The notes below the pieces were generated by a model, which was not told the DNA's origin, searched no databases, and saw only the letters and a program-made list of their open reading frames with translations. A stretch of DNA of 64,000 nucleotides from Streptomyces rubradiris (lineage in GTDB: Bacteria; Actinomycetota; Actinomycetes; Streptomycetales; Streptomycetaceae): positions 1,753,501 to 1,817,500 of the forward strand of contig NZ_BNEA01000001.1 of the NCBI RefSeq assembly GCF_016860525.1, in the 5' to 3' direction. Shown here piece by piece: positions 62,406 to 64,000 of this stretch (its first letter is position 1; each line of letters opens with the position of its first letter). A program made the position numbers and the translations under genes.

Positions 62406-62438
62406 GGCGGCCCCACGGACCGGGTCCGTGGGGCCGCC
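62406..62438 (-). terminator. Rho-independent-type terminator after qcrB copy 2
   Basis: A perfect 15-bp stem (62406-62420 with 62424-62438, loop CGG) is followed on the minus strand by TTTTTGTG, one of the few terminators here with a U tract. It lies 24 bases past the copy 2 stop. Confidence 0.85.
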
Positions 62439-62462
62439 TGCGTGGCGATCAGTGACGGCGGA

Positions 62463-64000
62463 TCAGTGGTGGCCGTGGCCGCTCGTGATCTCCTTGTACT
62501 CCTCCGCCCTCGGCTTCGGGATCTGGGCGTGCTCGCCGTAGTAGGCGTTGGACAGCTTCGCCCGCAGCTTCTGCGAGGCCGGGACCTTGCGCTCCACACC
62601 GTTCTCGTCGACCGTCGGGCCGATCTCGGCCGGCGCGTACTGCTCGTGCGCGGTGAGCGTGTGCAGCTGCTCCTGGCTGAGCGGCTCGTGCACCTCGATG
62701 AACTCACCGTGCGGCAGGCGCTTGATGATGCCGGTCTCGCGGCCGTGCAGCACCTTCTCGCGGTCCCGGCGCTGCAGGCCGAGACAGATCCGCTTGGTGA
62801 CGATGTACGCGATGACCGGGCCGGCGAACAGGAAGATCCGGACGAAGTACGTGACGGCGTTGACCGACAGGTGGAAGTGCGTCGCCCACAGGTCGTTGCC
62901 GCCACCCACCATGGCCATCGCGAAGAACGTCAGCCAGGCGACACCGAGAGCGGTGCGCGTCGGGGCGTTGCGCGGGCGGTCCAGGATGTGGTGCTCGCGC
63001 TTGTCACCGGTGATCCAGGACTCGATGAACGGGTAGACCGCGATCGAGACCAGCATCAGACCGAAGACGATCAGCGGGATGAGCACACCGAGGACCAGCG
63101 TGTGGCCCGCGACGTTGATCTCCCAGCCCGGCATCACACGCACGAAGCCCTCGGAGAAGCCCATGTACCAGTCGGGCTGGGCGCCGGTGGACACCTGGTC
63201 CGGACGGTAGGGGCCCATCGCCCAGATCGGGTTGATCTGCGCGACCGCGGCCAGCACCGCCAGGACACCGAAGACCAGGAAGAAGAAGCCTCCGGCCTTG
63301 GCCATGTAGACCGGCAGCAGCGGCATGCCGACGACGTTCTTCTCGGTCTTGCCGGGACCCGCGAACTGCGTGTGCTTGTGGTAGAAGACCAGGATCAGGT
63401 GGGCCACCATCAGGCCCAGCATGATGCCCGGCAGCAGCAGGATGTGGATCGAGTAGAACCGGGCCACGAAGTCGTGACCGGGGAACTCGCCGCCGAAGAG
63501 GAAGAACGACAGGTACGTGCCGACGATCGGCACGGACAGCACCAGACCCTCGGCGATGCGCACACCGGTGCCGGAGAGCAGGTCGTCCGGGAGCGAGTAA
63601 CCGGTGAAGCCGGTGAACATGCCGAGGACGAACAGCAGGAAGCCGAACAGCCAGTTGATCTCACGCGGCTTGCGGAACGCGCCGGTGAAGAACACGCGCA
63701 TCATGTGCACGAACATGCCGGCGAGGAAGACCACCGCGCCCCAGTGGTGGATCTGCCGGATGAGCAGACCACCGCGCACGTCGAAGGAGATGTGCAGGGT
63801 CGAGTTGAACGCCTCGGACATCAGCTGTCCCTGCATCGGGACATAAGAGCCGTGGTACTCCACCTCGTTCATCGACGGGTGGAAGAACAGCGTCAGATAC
63901 ACACCCGTCAGGATGATGATGATGAAGCTGTACATGCACACTTCGCCCAACATGAACGACCAGTGGTCGGGGAAGATCTTGCGCATGTTGGCCTTGGCCA
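62463..64000 (-). CDS. qcrB: Cytochrome bc1 cytochrome b subunit, copy 2 (QcrB), start beyond window
   Basis: The minus-strand frame runs from the stop at 62463 to the window edge, so the start lies outside; 512 residues are visible. Heme ligand regions (GGLLIRQIHHWGA, VAHLILVFYHKHTQFAG) and the quinol site (SVPIVGTYLS, PDWY) are intact. It is about 87% identical to copy 1. The residues recalled for the S. coelicolor QcrB (for example FNSTLHIS and MGFAEGLVRVMPGW) are closer to this copy, so it is probably the native one, with qcrA and qcrC expected just beyond the edge. Confidence 0.92.
   Translation of the reverse strand, partial: AKANMRKIFPDHWSFMLGEVCMYSFIIIILTGVYLTLFFHPSMNEVEYHGSYVPMQGQLMSEAFNSTLHISFDVRGGLLIRQIHHWGAVVFLAGMFVHMMRVFFTGAFRKPREINWLFGFLLFVLGMFTGFTGYSLPDDLLSGTGVRIAEGLVLSVPIVGTYLSFFLFGGEFPGHDFVARFYSIHILLLPGIMLGLMVAHLILVFYHKHTQFAGPGKTEKNVVGMPLLPVYMAKAGGFFFLVFGVLAVLAAVAQINPIWAMGPYRPDQVSTGAQPDWYMGFSEGFVRVMPGWEINVAGHTLVLGVLIPLIVFGLMLVSIAVYPFIESWITGDKREHHILDRPRNAPTRTALGVAWLTFFAMAMVGGGNDLWATHFHLSVNAVTYFVRIFLFAGPVIAYIVTKRICLGLQRRDREKVLHGRETGIIKRLPHGEFIEVHEPLSQEQLHTLTAHEQYAPAEIGPTVDENGVERKVPASQKLRAKLSNAYYGEHAQIPKPRAEEYKEITSGHGHH

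Overview
The window is high-GC actinobacterial chromosome and almost certainly Streptomyces. Gene order follows a conserved actinobacterial core block. From memory it matches Mycobacterium tuberculosis Rv2172c-Rv2196 and the matching S. coelicolor region: metF, an Rv2175c-type DNA-binding protein, a PASTA kinase, class II DAHP synthase, a PlsC-type acyltransferase, an ArsA-like ATPase and SRPBCC pair, fadD15, pimB, an NlpC/P60 hydrolase, trpD and qcrA/qcrB. MacRS-type two-component genes, a bldA-era Streptomyces gene style (GTG/TTG starts, ATGA overlaps) and a TPP and a SAM-IV riboswitch fit this assignment.

Layout. 1-9 kb: end of a transglutaminase-like membrane protein, DUF3040 protein, methyltransferase, HEPN protein beside short tandem repeats, TetR regulator, DUF4126 membrane protein behind a probable MacR operator, phytoene-desaturase-like oxidoreductase, a low-complexity membrane protein and metF. 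9-18 kb: thiE, Rv2175c-like protein, ferredoxin-reductase-type flavoprotein, TPP riboswitch with thiO-thiS-thiG, PASTA Ser/Thr kinase, endonuclease IV, and a His-rich DUF4396 membrane protein behind a CsoR-like operator. 18-27 kb: sulfite-oxidase-like protein, bacterioferritin and bfd (with an iron box), DAHP synthase, a trp leader peptide with three consecutive Trp codons ahead of fused trpEG, phosphofructokinase and macRS. 26-50 kb: acyltransferase, esterase, phosphatase, glucokinase, ArsA-like ATPase, SRPBCC, metallophosphoesterase, acyl-CoA ligase, PimB and GT87 glycosyltransferases, MATE/PadR pair, lipoprotein metallopeptidase, two NlpC/P60 hydrolases, NYN protein, rhomboid with an AsnC-type sensor, SAM-IV riboswitch with a class V aminotransferase, and trpD.

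50-64 kb is the accessory part. A qcrA-qcrB pair without qcrC lies next to trpD. Divergent from it is an operon of a KAS III-like enzyme, an SRPBCC cyclase, a ThDP enzyme, a squalene-synthase-like prenyltransferase, a second KAS III, an ACP and a HisC-like aminotransferase. A perfect 23-bp terminator hairpin separates it from a convergent P450-idi pair. A second, about 87% identical qcrB then runs off the window end. This enzyme set matches the families known for prenylated carbazole alkaloids (carquinostatin/neocarazostatin type). I infer a carbazole pathway starting from tryptophan via indole-3-pyruvate, inserted between trpD and the native bc1 operon. The extra qcrAB, divergently transcribed from the biosynthetic genes and changed most densely just after the PDWY motif of the quinol-oxidation site, looks like target-duplication self-resistance. 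The product would then be a cytochrome bc1 inhibitor. That link is an inference and is the main discovery lead here.
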